Source: Anaerolineae bacterium
GTDB taxonomy: Bacteria > Chloroflexota > Anaerolineae > 4572-78 > J111
Direction of reading: 5' to 3'
Assembly: GCA_020433835.1 (NCBI GenBank)
Contig: JAGRBY010000476.1
Span: 1 to 5,797, forward strand
Length of the DNA stretch: 5,797 nt
Below the pieces are notes generated by a model. The model did no database searches. It was not told the DNA's origin and saw only the letters and a list, made by a program, of their open reading frames with translations. The first letter of the stretch is position 1; each line of letters opens with the position of its first letter. The position numbers and the translations under genes are program-made. Below are positions 5,769-5,797 of the stretch, one piece after another.

Positions 5769-5797
5769 TGAGAGCGGTTGAATACCATGCGTTTTTT
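5769..5797 (+). CDS. Possible start of a divergent gene cut by the right edge
   Basis: An ATG at 5769 on the plus strand opens MRAVEYHAF up to the window end. This resembles the first residues of zinc-type alcohol dehydrogenase or quinone oxidoreductase family proteins, many of which begin MRAV or MKAV. Only nine full codons are visible, no Shine-Dalgarno precedes it, and no strong promoter is seen. It could equally be non-coding. Minus-strand reading frames here all end in stops by about 5725, so the tail of an upstream minus-strand gene is also possible. Confidence 0.2.

Noticed and set aside
1..5797. CRISPR array, insertion sequence, toxin-antitoxin or phage genes
   Set aside because: No regularly spaced repeats, transposase motifs, small paired genes or phage proteins are present; the genes are ordinary chromosomal types.

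Overview
The window shows five complete protein genes and one gene cut by the left edge, all read from the minus strand. In transcription order (right to left) they are: a TlyA-type rRNA 2'-O-methyltransferase, a soluble GAF-domain histidine kinase, a PfkB-family sugar kinase, triosephosphate isomerase, an M50-type membrane metallopeptidase, and the start of an ECF sigma factor. There are no tRNA or rRNA genes, insertion sequences, CRISPR arrays, or signs of recent transfer. Base composition is moderate and looks even across the genes. The style of the ECF sigma N-terminus, the HELSH membrane protease and the GAF kinase suggests a free-living bacterium of the Chloroflexota (perhaps Anaerolineae). 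This is an impression from protein style, not a database result.

Region by region: 5654-5797 is a non-coding stretch upstream of tlyA. It holds a -10-like box, two small AT-rich dyads and, at the extreme right edge, a possible start of a divergent plus-strand gene. After tlyA (4865-5653) there is a weak terminator-like hairpin and then a good sigma70-type promoter (TAGACA-N17-TATAAT) driving the histidine kinase (3233-4660) through a leader of about 120 nt. The kinase has no response regulator beside it. Next come pfkB (2133-3137) and tpiA (1285-2040), separated by 92 nt. tpiA is best started at a GTG at 2040 preceded by a near-perfect Shine-Dalgarno. That Shine-Dalgarno has an exact 6-nt complement just after the pfkB stop codon, which could couple translation of the two genes. 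A 31-nt hairpin lies between tpiA and the M50 gene (429-1193). The ECF gene (from about 283 leftwards) has its own likely promoter (TTGGCA-N16-TATACT), with a perfect dyad over the -10 box.

Functionally this is mostly housekeeping: translation (TlyA) and sugar phosphate metabolism (PfkB, TpiA), plus signal transduction. The most suggestive neighbourhood is the M50 protease next to the ECF sigma factor, because site-2 proteases of this clan release sigma factors from membrane anti-sigma factors in other bacteria. That link is an inference here. I found no clear novel system; the findings are mostly modest regulatory hypotheses.
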